Assembly: GCA_017590115.1 (NCBI GenBank)
Contig: JAGGNK010006604.1
Span: 496,001-560,000 of the forward strand
Reading direction: 5' to 3'
Source: Montifringilla adamsi
Taxonomy: Eukaryota > Chordata > Aves > Passeriformes > Passeridae
Length of the DNA: 64,000 nucleotides
Below the pieces are notes generated by a model. The model worked only from the letters and a program-made list of their open reading frames with translations, did not search any database and was not told the origin of the DNA. Made by a program: the position numbers and the translations under genes. Positions 1-14,469 of this stretch are shown here, one piece after another (positions within the stretch are counted from its first letter, which is position 1; each line of letters starts with the position of its first letter).

Positions 1-1587
1 ACCTCCGGGCAGGGAAGGGATGAAGCATTAGTTTGGGATTAGAGGAGCCCTTTGGCACCTCCAGTTAGCCCCATGCTCCCAGCCGCTGCTGCGCTGCTCA
101 GCGCTCGCTGCCCGGGTGATCGTGTCATGCGAGCAGCGGGCTGCACAGATGTCAGATGTCACGCTCTATCTGATGAAGAGGTCTCTGCCTCGGGCTGTTT
201 ATATATAACCTACCAGAATTTCCTGCTGCATGATGAAATAATTAGGGGGCCCTCATGCAGGGAACAATGTTGTGAGTAGGTTGCAAAGGCATTACACATT
301 CAAAAAGAAAATTCTAAGCATTTTCCTTATCTGTGATACAATCTTCTAAGACTCCTTATATACCAACTTGTATAATTCAACTTGTTTGTATTATTTCTTT
401 TAAGGTTCTTCATACAGATGCTAAATGAAGGCTTCAAAAAGTTCAGCAGTGGTCTTTCCTTTATGCTCAGATTACACAGTGGGAATAACAGCATGGGAAA
501 ACCAGAAAAAAATGGAGATTTATTTGTTTGTTTTAAATCAAGATTGCTTTTTGCATCTTAAGTCGGTGAACTCTAAACTGCAGATAGCTTAATAGAAGCT
601 GATCCTGTCATCAGACTCTCATTTTGTGGCTCTCTGTTTTTTCTAATCTATTTTTTCTAATCAGTTTTAATTCACAGCCGGTTTTATCCATAAAGAGATC
701 ACCTATATGCCCACAGATGCTCCATGTGCTGATTGATCTCAGATCACTCACCTCCCAGCTCACTACACTACAAAACCAGCTGGATCATATCCTCAGCTAC
801 AGTCTGGATCAGCTTCCCTCTGATTGTCAAACTTTCAAGTAAAACTTAGAAATCTGAGGTTTTAAATCTCCTGTGTCCTAAACACGTCCAAGACATTTGA
901 ACTGGGCAATTCTGCTGGCTGGCAGCAGAGAAGAAACCGGCCCAGGAGGGAGGTTGGCATGGAGGTCTGTCCAGAAACACCCCCAAAGTGGAGACCCCTG
1001 CAGCCACTCAGCCCTGCCAGGGCTGTGCCAGAGCCCTCATCCCCTGCTCTGTGCTCCAGAGCTCAGGTCACCAGGAGCTGCTGGCAGTGAACATGGCCAG
1101 CTGGACACACTGGGCCCTCTAAAACCTCCTGGGGTCTCACAAACCCAGTTTTAATGAAGTCAACATATCTGAGGTAAAGTTGGACGTTGTCTTAGGGGAG
1201 AAAGTTTGTTGAATATTTGGCACTGGGGGAGGCTGCCCAGAGAGACTGTGAAGACACTCATTGTCATTTGTTTTGAGAGGACAAAAGTATTAGATAGATC
1301 TCATGGTTCAGATTAAGAAAATGAATTAATATCCATTTTCAGATTGGGTGTGTTACTCACAGCCAGCCACCTAGCCTGGATTTTGACTCTCTCATCTGGG
1401 GGAAGCATGAATAAGTAATAAGCATGTCATTAAATGATCAAAAATATGTCCAGAGAGTTAATCAAAATGGGGTATTCTCAGAGAAGTGCAGTAGGAAACA
1501 AGGATATGCTGAAGAAATACCTAGACATTATAAAGGAGTAAGTCAGATTTTTTTGCAAATTCCTTATGTCACAAGTCATTAAATAAT

Positions 1588-1745
1588 TTTGATTGGAAGG
1601 AACCTTAAAGGTGATCCTGGGACCTGTACTCAATGCAGGGACACTTTGAAAGCAGATCAGGTTTGAATGTCTCCAAAGATGGCAGCAGCCACCACAGTAT
1701 TTACTTGCACTGCTCAATCTTTCCAAGAAAGCATCTGTGTGAACC
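1588..1745 (-). repeat. Degraded CR1-like LINE 3' end
   Basis: The sequence starts with an inverted match to the usual CR1 tail (ggaaggaaccttaaaggtga). It continues with words resembling the consensus (gcagggacac, cagatcaggtt, gatggcagc). It is heavily diverged, so the boundaries are approximate. Confidence 0.5.
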
Positions 1746-1885
1746 TCTGTGACCCATGGTTGCACAAAATGCCAGCAATAGACCAAACAAGAGGTAAACA
1801 CACGTACTCATTAACAACTGGCATGAGCTGCTGAGCAGCCAGCCCCTGTGGGAGGGAGCCAGTGGGGCATGCTGAGAGCACCTCA

Positions 1886-1942
1886 GCCTCTCAGCAAGTG
1901 GCTGTGGGGGACTTGGCTGCTACCAAGGTCAAACCACAGCAA
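1886..1942 (+). repeat. Possible ERVL LTR 3' remnant
   Basis: The stretch with gcaagtggctgtgggggactt and later caaaccacag resembles the last 55 bases of the solo LTR at 46904-47485. Only this tail is recognisable, and no internal retroviral sequence is present. Confidence 0.4.
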
Positions 1943-4900
1943 TCAGGCTGCACCCCAGGGTAGAACAAATCAGGATGAGCCACGTCATCTTTTTACTTCT
2001 TACACACTCTCAAACTATGCATCAAGACATACCAAAAATCTTTTCAGAGTTCAGAATCAACCTATCTTCCAAACTGCTCAAACAGTTGCCATAAGTCTAT
2101 CACATTTTCTTTGCTTAATTCAAATGATCCCAAATAATTGGAAATAGGATAACGGGTCACCAAAACATGTAGAAGAAGAATTTTCAGTGTGGTGTTTATC
2201 TATATTTTCATGGTTAGGAAAACTAGATCCATGCTTTTATTAGAACACAGCATGGAAAAGAAATTGACATTTCCCAACTATCAAAAAGTTTATATGTCAC
2301 TATTCCACAGATAAATAATATAAATCAATTTCTAAACTATCATTGCCTTCCTATGTCTATTTAGCATCTCAGCTGTCTTCCTTTACCCATCTTCTTCTCT
2401 AAATGGATTCTGTATTTCACTAAGCAATGGTTCAGGCACAATAAACAGACACTTGTTTGAGTGTGCTGTCCCTACAGGTATCAGTTTACATTAACACTTC
2501 TGAAGTTAGGTTTGTATATAGCACAGCTTACAGCACTACCAAGGTAATCAATCTTAAAGTTTGTAATTAAAGAACAATTATTTGATCTTAGTTTACCATT
2601 CAGCTTACTATTTAATAGCTTCATTAATTATATCAGGGAGATAGACACTCATTTTTTCACCACCATTAAAATCATACAAGTCCTGAACATCCGTGGAGGC
2701 TCTGGGTGGGGGCACACGGGAGGTAGGAGTGCATCTCATACCAAGAGCAGCAGCATTCTGCCTCCTCTGAACCAGACAGCAATGTATTCCACTGTGCTGC
2801 TATTCAGCCACTGCCAGCTCATTTTAAGTTCCTTATTCTCAGTGCACATTCAAGAAAGAATAAAAAGGCCATAAGAGAAGGAAATTTTTGCTGCTCATGT
2901 ATTTGAAGACTGCAACCATAACAGACATCAAGCCACCTATCATCAAGGCCAGGACACCCTCGACAGCAGTCATTCCTCTCTGTAAGGGAAAATCAGCAAT
3001 GATATGTGATGATGGAAGGCATTGCCTTCCTCAAGGGCCAATTTAGCACAGCAGGAGAAAAGTGGCTCAGGCAATATGCATCTCAAAGCAGAAGAAAAAT
3101 TTAAGGCAGGAAGAGGAAGACTGGCATTGGGAAGGAGAGTAAGGGATGAAAGCAAAAGCACTAGTTGTGGGAAGGATAACCATGACAAGGGCAGTGGATA
3201 AAGTGGAGAAAATTTAGTCCTTGCAGTTTTTTAGTGTGTAGGATACCTGGACTGAGAAAACTGGGAGAAAACTAGGGCTGGAGCCTAGACAAAGTGCAAG
3301 TTTACAAGAACAGCTGTTCCTTTGTTCAGCTGCTTTCTGCCAAAAGGTAAAAAACCAATTAAGAAGCCAAGACCTACGTGTCAGGTATCTTGCAGCAGGC
3401 TTGTGGAGCTATAGCTCTCACTGAGTGCTGATTTCATCACTCAGCTGTGAACGCCTTGCTAGGGTGAATAAACAGGAGCTGCTTCTGGCCCAGCATGTTT
3501 GTCCCCAAACCCAGCCCAGATAAGACTGTCTCCCTGATTGTCCGTCCACCCTTCTGACCCGTGTTTGGCACAACCTTTTCCACACTGGGCCACCTCCTCC
3601 TTGCCCAGGCAGAGTTCTGCAGGGTGGTGCCAGTGTGGTGAGAGGATGCTCACACCACACCACCTGTGTGTACCCACAGCACCCCGTGCTAGCAGAGCCC
3701 AATCCTCTAGGACCCCAGGCAAGTCATTAATCTCCCTACACCTCTGTTTCTGCCTCCATTAAATTTTACTGACTTACCTTGCACAGCTGAGAGAAACAAT
3801 TATTAAATTAGCATATTAAAAGTTGTGGAGAATTCCTTTCACCACTGTCTGCTGCCAGAGCCATGGAACTGTATCCTAAACAATTTACAAGCCCTATTAG
3901 TGCCTGATATTTGAATAAAGTATTTGTTGAATGAGCATTACCTTTTGACCTCTAATTTGTAACATCAAGTTACAACTTCTGCCTAAATGTGCATATTAAA
4001 CAAAAACCCACTAGTGGTAGGGAAAAGGAACAAGAAAGCCTTATACAAATTAAATATGATCATTTGAAGTTGATGTATGTGACACAAAATCTTTCACCTG
4101 TTGTGCTCTGTCCTTCAACCCAAAATTTTCATAAACTGAAATTTTTCCAAGTTTCTATGGATTTAGGCCGTCCATTTGAAAATGGACTTCCACCTGTCCT
4201 GTAGGCAAAGGACACAAAACAGATACAAGTCCATTTTTCCAGGCTCACTGGAAATTTTGTCTTGGTGGTCCACTAAATCCCATATATTGAGGGGCAATAC
4301 TGAAATGTTTTCAGTGTGAAGAGAACTCTAGTCTAGGGGAAGCCTGAATTCCCTTGCTGCCTGTCCCCGTGATTTTTGTGATTGATTATATATATCCTCA
4401 TCTTAGCTTTAAGCAATTCTTAGTTTATTTCATTTGAAACATTTCTAAGCCCTTTTCTGATAATCATTTTATTCCCCTGTCTTCATTTTGTTTGGCAACA
4501 AATGAGCTGGCAGCAAGCCCAATGCCTGGTAAATGACAAATCACTACCAGATGAAGCTGTGAGTTTTACACAGAGCATGTCCTCTAGCCATGGAATACTT
4601 TTGAGGCCCAATAAAAATTACCAAAATGACTGAGAAGCCAAGTTCAAGCTTTACATGAAGGCCTGCCACTAACAAAAAACCAGAATAATTCTCCAAGCAG
4701 TGAAACTAGTGATTGGGCTAATGAAGCCCCTGAAAAACTGAAGAATCAGAAGCAGAGATAGAAATGCAAATCCTTAGCAGGGCCCCCAGGCAGGGTTTAA
4801 CACTTGCTGCCTCATAGGAGCAGGAAAGACCCTCTGTTCCTCAGGAAAGAAGGCAGTCACAAACCAAAGTGATCCTCAAGAAGCACTAATCCCCCTTCCA

Positions 4901-7900
4901 TCCTCCATGTCCAAGTTGCAGCTCTGTGCCACGTTACCTCCCCGCAGAGCAGCTCAGCACCGAGCAGACATGGGCACAGAGAGCTCCCCAGCAATCCAGC
5001 ACTTGGGTCAGAGAGGAAAGTGACACTAGACAGAATTCCTGCTGCTAATACCCATGACAAATCCTTCCCTGCAGACTGTATCCCCTCAGAGGGTCAACAA
5101 AGTGGGCTGAAGGTAGGATTGGGGAAAAGGATGTTTCTCCTGGGTACCCTCCAAGCAGACCAGCACTGCCTTTTTCCCAGGAGTCCTCCCTGCAGTCTTG
5201 TGAACCCAGCTTTCAAGCCACCAGGCACAGAATGTGAATGCTTTCCTGAACCTTGTTTCATCCTTCCCAGGTTGACACCACTTTTTGTTACCCAAAATTA
5301 TCAGACAAGAATTGAGGAAAGCCACCTTGCAAAAATTTTTTCCTGTCTTTTTCTAGATAAGTGTTTTTAATCAAGGGTTTGGCACTCACAGTACCCTTGA
5401 GAGGATCATAGTATACTCTAGTAGTATAGACAGAGAGACCTGAATTTCTGTGAGTAGTAATTTTGTAGTAGATATAGAACGACACAGTGGATGTAAACCA
5501 ACACTGTTCTGAGTCACATAACATAAGCTGGACAGAGCCCGGCTGCGGGCATAGCCAAAAGATGTAAAGTGAAGCCATCAGAGTCCTGAACACTCCTGAG
5601 GTGCACCCTTCCCAGATTGTCATAATGGATGATTTGTCCATGCAATGAGTGTTGCAAAGCAACATCAGAGGGGAAGGAAAAGATTCAATTAAAAAATGCT
5701 GCTTGGCTGTAATCCTGTGTACCTGGATGTCACACGACAACACAAATTCCCTACAGCATCTCCCCTGGGCTCCCATGGAGAAGGCCCCTCACAGGCACCC
5801 ATGGCACCCAACTGTAAAAACAACGGCAGCACCCACAGCCCCCAGGAACAGGGGCCAGGGCACCCCAGCGCTGCCACTGCGGAAAGCTGGAAGGTGGAGG
5901 TGAGAGCAGCCTCAAAGGGTTAAGTCCAGACAATACTTTCCTGTCCTGGGGGCATCAGACACAGTCTGGGAGAGGCCTGTCAGCCTTCATTGGCCACAGG
6001 TAATGGTATAGGGTAATTTCTCCTGATAATGTCACTGGAAGAGGAAATCCTGCAGACTAAACTCATTAAAGTCTGAGGGGAGCAGTGTGAGGGGCTCTTT
6101 CTGAAGGAAGAAGGACTCTAGGCTGGGTTTTCTGAGTGGGAGAGCATCTCTTCTGGCGAATGGTTGGAAAGCTCTCAGGGATTTCAAATGCCCTTCTTTG
6201 GTGTATGTCAGCCTTCAAGTCTGAGTTTGCACGTCGAAGTCAAAATGCATCCTTCCTTTGAAAATGCAGCCCCTCAGCGAAAAACAAAAATACCAAAGGG
6301 AGGTGGTATGTTGGTGCTCAAGAGCCAGTAATTTAGAGGCATTTGAGCAGCTGTCATTCATGTGCACTCTTATATCAAGAAAGCAAATAAATAAGACACT
6401 ATATTTCTGTAAGTGCTTGTTCCAGAGGCCGTTAAGGCTTTGAATCAAGACTGATAATGCCTTGAGTTGCTGAAGGGCAGCATCATCTGCTGAAAACAAG
6501 CACTGTTATCCCTGCAAGACACCTGAGCTACACGCAGGATTTAGCACCTCGCACTCCCCTCCTCTGTGCTTCCTCGGTCTGGAGTGAGTCCCCTGTGGCA
6601 CAGGCAGGAGGGGGCACCACGACACAGGGCTGTCCATGGGGTGAGCAGCCAGTGCCCACGGGGCACCCATCGTATGGGCAGCCCTGCCAGCCCTGCAACC
6701 ACCAGCGGTTTTGACCCAATATACTGCACACGCTGGCTGTTCACCACTTTGGCCCACACCTGCTCTCTGACCCTGAGGTGCTGACCTGCACATTGGCAAC
6801 AGATTTGAGAAAATGTGAGTTTCCTCCTCTTCTGAGAAGCACAGTGGGACAACATATCTACTCAGCTCAACAGAAAAATGCCCTTGATTTCAGAAGCAAG
6901 GCAGTCTGGTCCCTGATCTTTTGTAGGATAAAAATATTTTGACAGTGTAACAGATGAAAATAGCTAAAGCTAAAATGACTGGCACTTAATCTGATAATCC
7001 CTCCAGAAGCAATTATCTTGAAAATATCTGATAAAATTTGTTCAGTGTGTGTCTCACTGCGGCAGGGCAGGAACAGCCCAGCTGGCATGCAGCTCTGACC
7101 TGGCCATCAGCTGAGGCAGCGATGCCTGGGGACAGTGTCCTGCTCACAGTCCTCTCCTGCATCGGCACAGCCATCCCACCCCTTCCCCCACAACACAGCT
7201 GGCTTCCACACCTCTTGAGAAACATGGGACTTGACACAGGCAAAATTCAGTTAACTGGTTAGAGAACATCAGCTTCACCTCAACACAACAAAACAATTGT
7301 GCCTTTCACCAGCCCTGGTCAAAAAGCTTCTGATGGACAAGTGCTTTAAAAATCAGGTTGCCACAAGTGAAACAATTTAGGGAAACAATACGTCACTTTT
7401 ACAGAATGTTAAACTTCCTCCAGTATCCCGTTTGCAGAGGAAGATATTACACCCCTAACTGCATCCATGATTCTTCAAATGCTTTCCTAAAATAATTGTT
7501 TTTATTTGGGAACTTAAATGGAAGGAGGCATACTTATGCAGTGCAGAATGTATTTGAATCATCACTTCTATGCACTAAGGTGGTCTAATTCTGTTTCCCT
7601 CTTCATTCCTGATGATGGACTTTAAAGCCATTTGCATCAGATCCATGACACACCGAAAATGAGAGAGAGTTGTAAACAGACAAATCCTGCACCAATGTGA
7701 CCCACGGGCACTCAGCATAGAAGGACAGTCCTTTGGGTGACCCTGAAGGAGGTGAGAGCTGTTCTCTCTGCTGGACCAAGCTGGAAGGAGCCTCCTGGTA
7801 CACTGTGAGGTACCACTGACACAAACCCTGAAGAATGCATTTTGTGGGAGCAGATGACTTCAACTGAGCTTCAAAATTATGAACTTTTTTTTGGCAGAAA

Positions 7901-10900
7901 GTGTTTAATTGTTCTCTGAAAGTGAAGCAGAAGGAATATCTTACCTCACTCCCTGTGAGAAAATGAGAGATGTTGTGGCCATTGAAGCCACAAAAATGCA
8001 CTGGGAGAGCAGGCTGCCGTATCTTAACTACTCTTGGTATCAAAATGCAACTGGTGCTTACACAGAGTGAGTAAAAGTGAGTTCATTTGCCAAATCAAAC
8101 TGGTGAAAACATACTTGGTTCTTAATTCTCTCTTACAGTAAAACCAAAGTTTCTACAAACCCTGAAAGACAGCAGAGCTAGAAAGAAAGATGCTTCAGCT
8201 ACACCAAGCAGAACTCTTTAGTGATATGAACTTCAGAGAAAGGAGGACCCAGAAGTACACTTAATATGATTTATTAAAATTGATCCTGAAAATAAATTAT
8301 ATTTCTCTTACATACCTATTTTAATACATGGGGGTTCTTTCTACTCAAATAAAACTGTTTCTGTATTTGAGGTCTTAATTATATAATTAGTAACAACAAC
8401 AACAAATTAAAATGAATTAATCCCATTCTGATTTATTTTGCTTGCAGTGTTAAATAAGAGGTACACAAAACACAATTAAGTAATTTTAAGTCTTCTCTTT
8501 AAATTCTAATCAGAAATTGCCACATCTAGATAAAGCCAAACCGAAACAAATCTTTTCATCTGTTATGAACTGAGAAGTATGTAAAGTGCGCAGTCCCACT
8601 GACTCCAAGATAGATACTTCCACTGCTTCTTAGTATTTCTGGCCAAAAAGCTACTCAACAATTTCAGGGCTGTGCAAAGATGATTACACAGAATCTACTA
8701 CTTGGAATAATTAGAGCAAGAAAGCTTTAACTACACTGTAGAATATACAGACAGACATTAGCCCGAGGATGGGGAAGGTCTGACACTCGCTTAAATAAAG
8801 AGAGGAATGGTTTGTAGACTTGCACTGATATCTCCCTCATGTTGTCTACTGACATTTCTGCATGCACCTCACCCCCAGGCAGCCTGCTTTGTTCTTTTTT
8901 GAGCACCCAGAGAGAACCCAGACTTATGTCTCCAGCTAAGGCATTGCACACGCCCAGGTAACGTTCAGACGCATGGCCCACAGACCCCATTTGAGGGTCA
9001 GAGCACTCCCTCAGCTGACAGCACACACAGACAGATGTGAGCAGAGGCTGTGCAGCGGGGCTGGGGCACCGTGCCCAGCACTGCCACAGCAAGGGCTGCT
9101 GGCTGCGCTCGCACAGGCTCTGCCACAGGGCTGCAGCACCAGCAGAAACAAGGCAAAGGTGGGCACGTGCCCAGTGCTGTGGGGACACCTGAGCTGCTGG
9201 CACCAGAGGACCGAGCCTCACATTTCTTCCCATCCCTTACACCATATCATGTGCATGTGACAAGTAGAAGTCCATTTGGGTGTTCTCAATTAGCCCACCT
9301 GTGCACACACAGAGACACTAACTACCTGCCCACAGATGTACACGTGTCCTTCCAATGCCCACTGACACTCATGGGGTAAGTCCTCACACAGAATTTGGTA
9401 ACCCTGGAACAAATCAGAAAAGAAATATTACATGAAGCAGATGATTTGTTGGATGTCCAGCTGCTCTCCCACCACTTGATGCAGTTTGTGGGTCCCCCAT
9501 CTCATCTCATTTTTCTCCCAGTCGTGCCCAGACTTCTCCCCTGCATGGGTGGACAAACCTTTCCCCTGAAGATGGCAAATGTGATCCTGCACTGTTGGGC
9601 TGCTCCTAAAACCTAATGAGAGCCAAAGCTTGCAACAAATGAGAAGTTCAAGAAAGGGAATCAACATAGCTGTTGATTTTCAGGCAGCCTGAGCACCAGA
9701 GAGAAAGTGTTGCTCCCTTGGAATGCACCGAAGATATAATCAATGCTAACCACAAATTCTCCACACAGCAAAAATCAGCATAAAGTAAACATTGCAGAAA
9801 GAGCTCTTAACTATTCCCAGGGCATCAGGCAATGAGGAAGGCACCTATCTGTCAGTTTGGCAATGCTTATCAGTGAACTGTGTCCCCTCAAGAAGTGTCA
9901 TCATAGACCACACCAATTATCCTCTTACTGCAGGGATGAGTCCTAACTAGTGTCTCTGTCTGCTCCAGCAGATGTATTTGTGGTTAGACGGGCACTGCAC
10001 ATTTGACATTTTCATTTCTCTGCTGTACCAATCAACAATCTTAACCTACATTCACTATTCATTCAATATGGGAAGGAGTCCTTCACTATACCAACACCTC
10101 CTTTGGTCTTTAGACGTAATTGCTGTCTGGTCAAACTCCGTTCTTCTTGTATATATCATCTAGTCACTCATATCATAGCTGAATAGCACATTCATAGCCC
10201 CTAGCACTGAATAGAATCCATATGTTCTCCTCTTGTACCCCTGCAGAGATTTAGCAGTCTGAAATACTTCCTATGGGATCATTCATATCCCACTTTACAC
10301 CAACATTCAGACATAAAGCAGCATCATGAGAATGTGGGGAACAATCAAATATCAGTATGAAAATCCACCAAAACACTGGTATGAACTGCAGTGAAGACAG
10401 GATAAATGTAATTTCCATTTCTGAACTCTCTATGATTTTGTCTCACCAGAAAGTGCAGATTTCTACAGTAAAAGTAGAAATATAGCAAAACACATTGCAG
10501 AATATAACCAGTAAACAAGGCAGAGAGGGGCCATGTCTCCCACTCTGCTTGCAGCCACCTAGGAGGCAAAACCAGACAGACCCTGATGACCTCACAGCTG
10601 CTGCTGTGACAAGCACAAAGCCAGCAGGCATTCACAGAGTTGTCTTTCCACTTGCCAAAACCCTGGGCTCCTCACACTGGGAGATCTTCAGTGGGCAGGA
10701 GCACGGCAATGTAAGGGCTTCACTTTTGTGGAAGGGACACAAAACACTGAGCATGGACCCATTGCATATTTTGTTTTGTAAATCTGCCTCTCAGTGTCAC
10801 CAGGAGCTGATTGAAGGGGATGTAAGTGCTTGGATATTTATAATAGAGCAGTAGACTCTATATTATAGTCTGTATAACCCTGATGGCAAGTCAATGTTTC

Positions 10901-12379
10901 TCTGAATTCTAAGTTTTCTTTCATCCATCAAACTTTCTTTCCCTGAGACTTGATGAAATATTTTTTTCTCCTGCTCAAGCACCAGCATTCGGATTGGTAC
11001 CAAGGAACAGGAAAACATTAAACAATGAAGTGCTGTTGTATGTAAACCTTTTTTCAGGTAATCGGCCAGAGGTGACTCATCTCAACAAGTGCTCCTTGTA
11101 TATATTAAAACAAACAGTTGCTTTTAAAATTAGTGGTTCCTTCCGTCCCTCTGCTGTCCTTCTGCAATCTCAGGCTAAAGCAACAAACAGAAACTTATCT
11201 TAGATGACCAGTAAAAAAGCTCATTTTCTGACTTTTGTTGTGGAGTATAAAGAGTACCTAGAATGCATAATGAGAACCCAGCATCTCCTGGGCCCCAAAA
11301 ATGTGACAGTAGTGTTGTGTAGAGCAGTGGGGTGAACAAGACTCTGTTGTTAACATGCCGCTTAAGTAATCATCCTCTTCAGTTGCACTTTTATTTTTTT
11401 TTTTACATACGCTCGGTGAAACTTATCCTTGATGTCCTTCAAAAGCAAAGACATGATAGCTGGGGCACTGCTGAGGGCAGCAGGAATAGGGCTGGATCCA
11501 CATTTCCATAATTATAGCCAAGGTACCATAAAACAATGATTTTTCCTACAGTCAGTCACCATGTGCTCATAGATGAAAGATGTATTTTAAACCCTGACCA
11601 GTGTCTTTTCCTGTGTGAACAGGTTAAACTCAGAAAACAGCTCAAACCAAGAGGGTTGACAGATGTAGTTGTGTTAAACTTAACATGACATTTTCCCCAT
11701 TTTGTCCCCTGCCCAAAAGCACTGGAATGCATTCAGGCACTAAACTCGATAAAAGATGTCTGAGCAAAAACATACACTGTTCAGGCACTTCATTCTCCTC
11801 CAGATCAACATCCCTCTGGCACCAGATAAAATTTCCCCACTCAGTTCTGTGTCAGTCAAGAGTTAATGTTGCCATACCAGTTTAAAAATTATAAGCACCA
11901 AGAATAATAAGATTTCTCATTTCTACTTAGAACACTGCACTTCTTGCTACTTAAAACCTGCTGTCTCTGCACTTTCCAAATAAATGTATTTTATTTCAGA
12001 GTATTACAGTAGCACTTTGTAAACACCAGTTACATAAATCTTGATTTGCTTGTAGACACATGCAAACATTTCGTCAATTGTAACTTGTGGCCAGCAAACC
12101 AGAGTCTCGTTTCTGGAGGCTCTCTGTTTTTTTCAGACCTGGTATGAATGAATCACCTTTCTTTCATCAGCTCCCTTCCTAATTTGCCCACTTACTGAAC
12201 AAAATAGCTTAGCTCGCTAGTCCCAAATGTGCTCGATTTTTAACAGATATTTTCACTTTAATACAGACACTTAACACTGTATAAACACTCAGTCACAAAT
12301 TGGCTGGGGAAGAATTTGAAAGACGAATCTGCCCTGAAACTCTGATTTTCTCTGAAAAGCATTTGCTGTTCTGTGGGGA

Positions 12380-13420
12380 AGGGAGCTGTCTCTCCTCACA
12401 ACGGTGGCTGCCTGTGCCCCCTCGGCGGGGGCTGACAGCCAGCAGGGTGCCTCGGAGCCTCCTCCGAGGGGACTTGCAGCCGCCCGAGCTGCCCGGCTGC
12501 CACTCGTCTTTGCCAAATCCCGGGCCGGCTCGAGTCCCTCCTTTCGGGGACAATCGTCAGTCCGGCCAGGAGCAGGCTGCGGCCAAGTTCGTCCCCCCGG
12601 GCCCCGCGGCCGCCCGCCGCCTCTGCCCGGCACAGCCCAGGTGCCCATCGAGCCGCTCCCGCAAGCGCGGCGGGTCCCGGCCGTTCTCCGCTGCCGGCCG
12701 TCGACTCTCGCCTCGGCCGCCCCTTCTTCGCACGTCCTCTTCGCACGTTATCTCTGTCCTTCCACCGCCGCAGCCCCGACAGCGGTCGCGGCCCACGGGC
12801 CGGAGCGGGCTTGTACGAGACGCGGGCGTGGGCGGTGCGGGACCGGGACCGGGCCCGGTGAGTCCGTCGCGGCGCGGCGCGGGCTGCTCACGGCGCCGGG
12901 CAGACCGCACGCCGCGGAGATCGCGCTCAGCTGGACACGCTGACCGCGCCGCCGTGGGGCGCGATCCCAGACCCACCGGGAAAGGGTTCCGCGGGGCAGC
13001 TGGGAGACTACAGGGTTTCCACAATACCTGCGCGGGTCCCGGCGCAGCCTCCCCCCTTCCCCGGGCCGCGCGGTGTCCTGCAGAGCAAGCTGCAGAACGA
13101 GCAGACGGGTGCGCACGGCCGCCGGTGGCACTGACCCCAGCCGGGCGCGGCTCCGGTGGAGGGGGCTTTGGAGCAGCTGGACAGCCTGCGGGGGGCTGAG
13201 ATAACTCCTAGGGAAGCTCTCCTACTGCCGCACCCCTCGGGTGTTTCCCAAAGGCCGTCCAGGGAGGGGCTTCCGGCTGTGCCCTGTCCGTATGGACGAC
13301 GGCCGAAGCAGACGAAAAGCTTACGAGCCTACTGCGGCCCCCGCGGCCCGGCCTCCCCTGCACAGGCTATCCCGCCTGACGGCCCGGGTCTCCTCCAGAG
13401 GGTGATTATTCGTCGCATGA
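12380..13420. promoter_or_regulatory. CpG island upstream of LHX8
   Basis: About 1 kb of very GC- and CpG-rich sequence lies 5 kb before the LHX8 start, with AT-rich flanks on both sides. It may be a distal or alternative promoter or a Polycomb-type regulatory island of LHX8, or the start of a non-coding transcript. A 299-codon open frame crosses it on the + strand but has an arginine/proline/glycine/alanine-rich composition and no recognisable domain, so I do not call it a gene. Confidence 0.65.
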
Positions 13421-14089
13421 ACAGAAGCGAAAGGAATAAGGCAGGCAGACCCGCTATATTTCGGGCCCTCCAGAGTCGAATTACCATGCTCACCGAAACC
13501 AGGACATCCTTACAATGCTGTGCCTGTGTATGTATAAGCAACCCGCTATGGTTTCCAGTTTGTCTTTTCCTTCCATTACGTTAGGGGCAAAATGTACTTT
13601 TACATAATCTGATTGCTGCTCTAATTTCCTCTGTCCCCAGCACTTTCCCTAACTAAAAGACAGCGTGACACAATTAGCATAGATGCTTAAAAAGTCAACT
13701 TCTGCATCAAGTGTTCACCGCGATTTCAGGAACGCAGAGATGCAATGCTTGATTTGATCCAGATAGTATGTTCAGAATGCAGCGACCAAGAGTTGAAATA
13801 AATGAAGACGTTCCACACTGGTGTGTCAAAATTACTCCCTGCACCTCTGGTTGCAGTGCAAGGGCCAGCGCTCTAAAAACATGCAGGGCTGCATCTCACT
13901 GATTCCTTTCTTGCCATTCGCCTCCCCGCCCCAGCTCCCCCTTGAAGGGAAGGAAAAAAATGCTAAAAAATATAAATTGGAAATTGCATCAAAATCTTGG
14001 TCTTGGTAGGGGAACCACAGACTCAGGAATCAAGTTAGGGAATAGGATTTTTTCCCGCTGAGTGATCTTGCCACTCACAACTAAGCAAC

Positions 14090-14225
14090 ACAGAGCTCTA
14101 CACTAGAAGAGCCGTGAACAAAAGCTACATGTCTGCAGCCCTGCAAGATCCTAGACTCGCAAACCAGAGACAGACAGCCCGACCCAAGGAAAGTGCTTTA
14201 CATTGATTTGGAAAAAGAGTCAATG
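14090..14225 (+). other. Candidate non-coding upstream exon (donor only)
   Basis: A strong donor (AATG followed by gtaagaaa) lies at 14225/14226 on the LHX8 strand, between two CpG islands. It could splice to the acceptor at 18008. The 5' limit is arbitrary and no transcript evidence is available, so this is only a candidate. Confidence 0.2.
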
Positions 14226-14469
14226 GTAAGAAACCGGGTTCATTTCCTTCCCGTTAAATCAGCCCAGAGTCGATTATTCAGGGCTAGTCCAAACCCCTCA
14301 TCTTTTACCACTGTCTGGGATCAGTGGGGGTGCAAACTCACAGAGAGCAAGCCTGAGGGCGCTGGCTCGGTTCTTTCTTCCACAGCCCAAGACACGGCGA
14401 TCTGCAGATGAAAAACCTCTGGATACTTGCAGGTGTACAAACACCTAAGTAGTGCAAGGAGATGGTTGA

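Larger units (their letters stand above)
1..12300. other. Intergenic region upstream of LHX8, no gene recognised
   Basis: I found no exon of a known family on either strand. All open frames are short (168 codons or fewer) and lack family motifs or convincing splice contexts. Composition is mostly AT-rich, with moderately GC-rich patches at 900-1140, 5750-5900, 6540-6780 and 8970-9230. Two repeat remnants near 1.6-1.95 kb are listed separately. In mammals TYW3 lies on this side of LHX8, as I recall, but nothing of it is visible here. Confidence 0.6.

Noticed and set aside
5288..5776. 162-codon - strand frame
   Set aside because: No recognisable domain; the overlapping frames on both strands point to chance openness.
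7603..8043. 146-codon - strand frame
   Set aside because: The translated sequence shows no recognisable domain and no supporting splice sites.
8727..9233. 168-codon - strand frame upstream of LHX8
   Set aside because: There is no family signature, start context or flanking exons, and composition alone explains the length.
12300..13199. 299-codon open frame on the + strand
   Set aside because: It lies in a CpG island where stop codons are rare. Its product is arginine-, proline-, glycine- and alanine-rich with no domain, and overlapping frames on both strands are also open.
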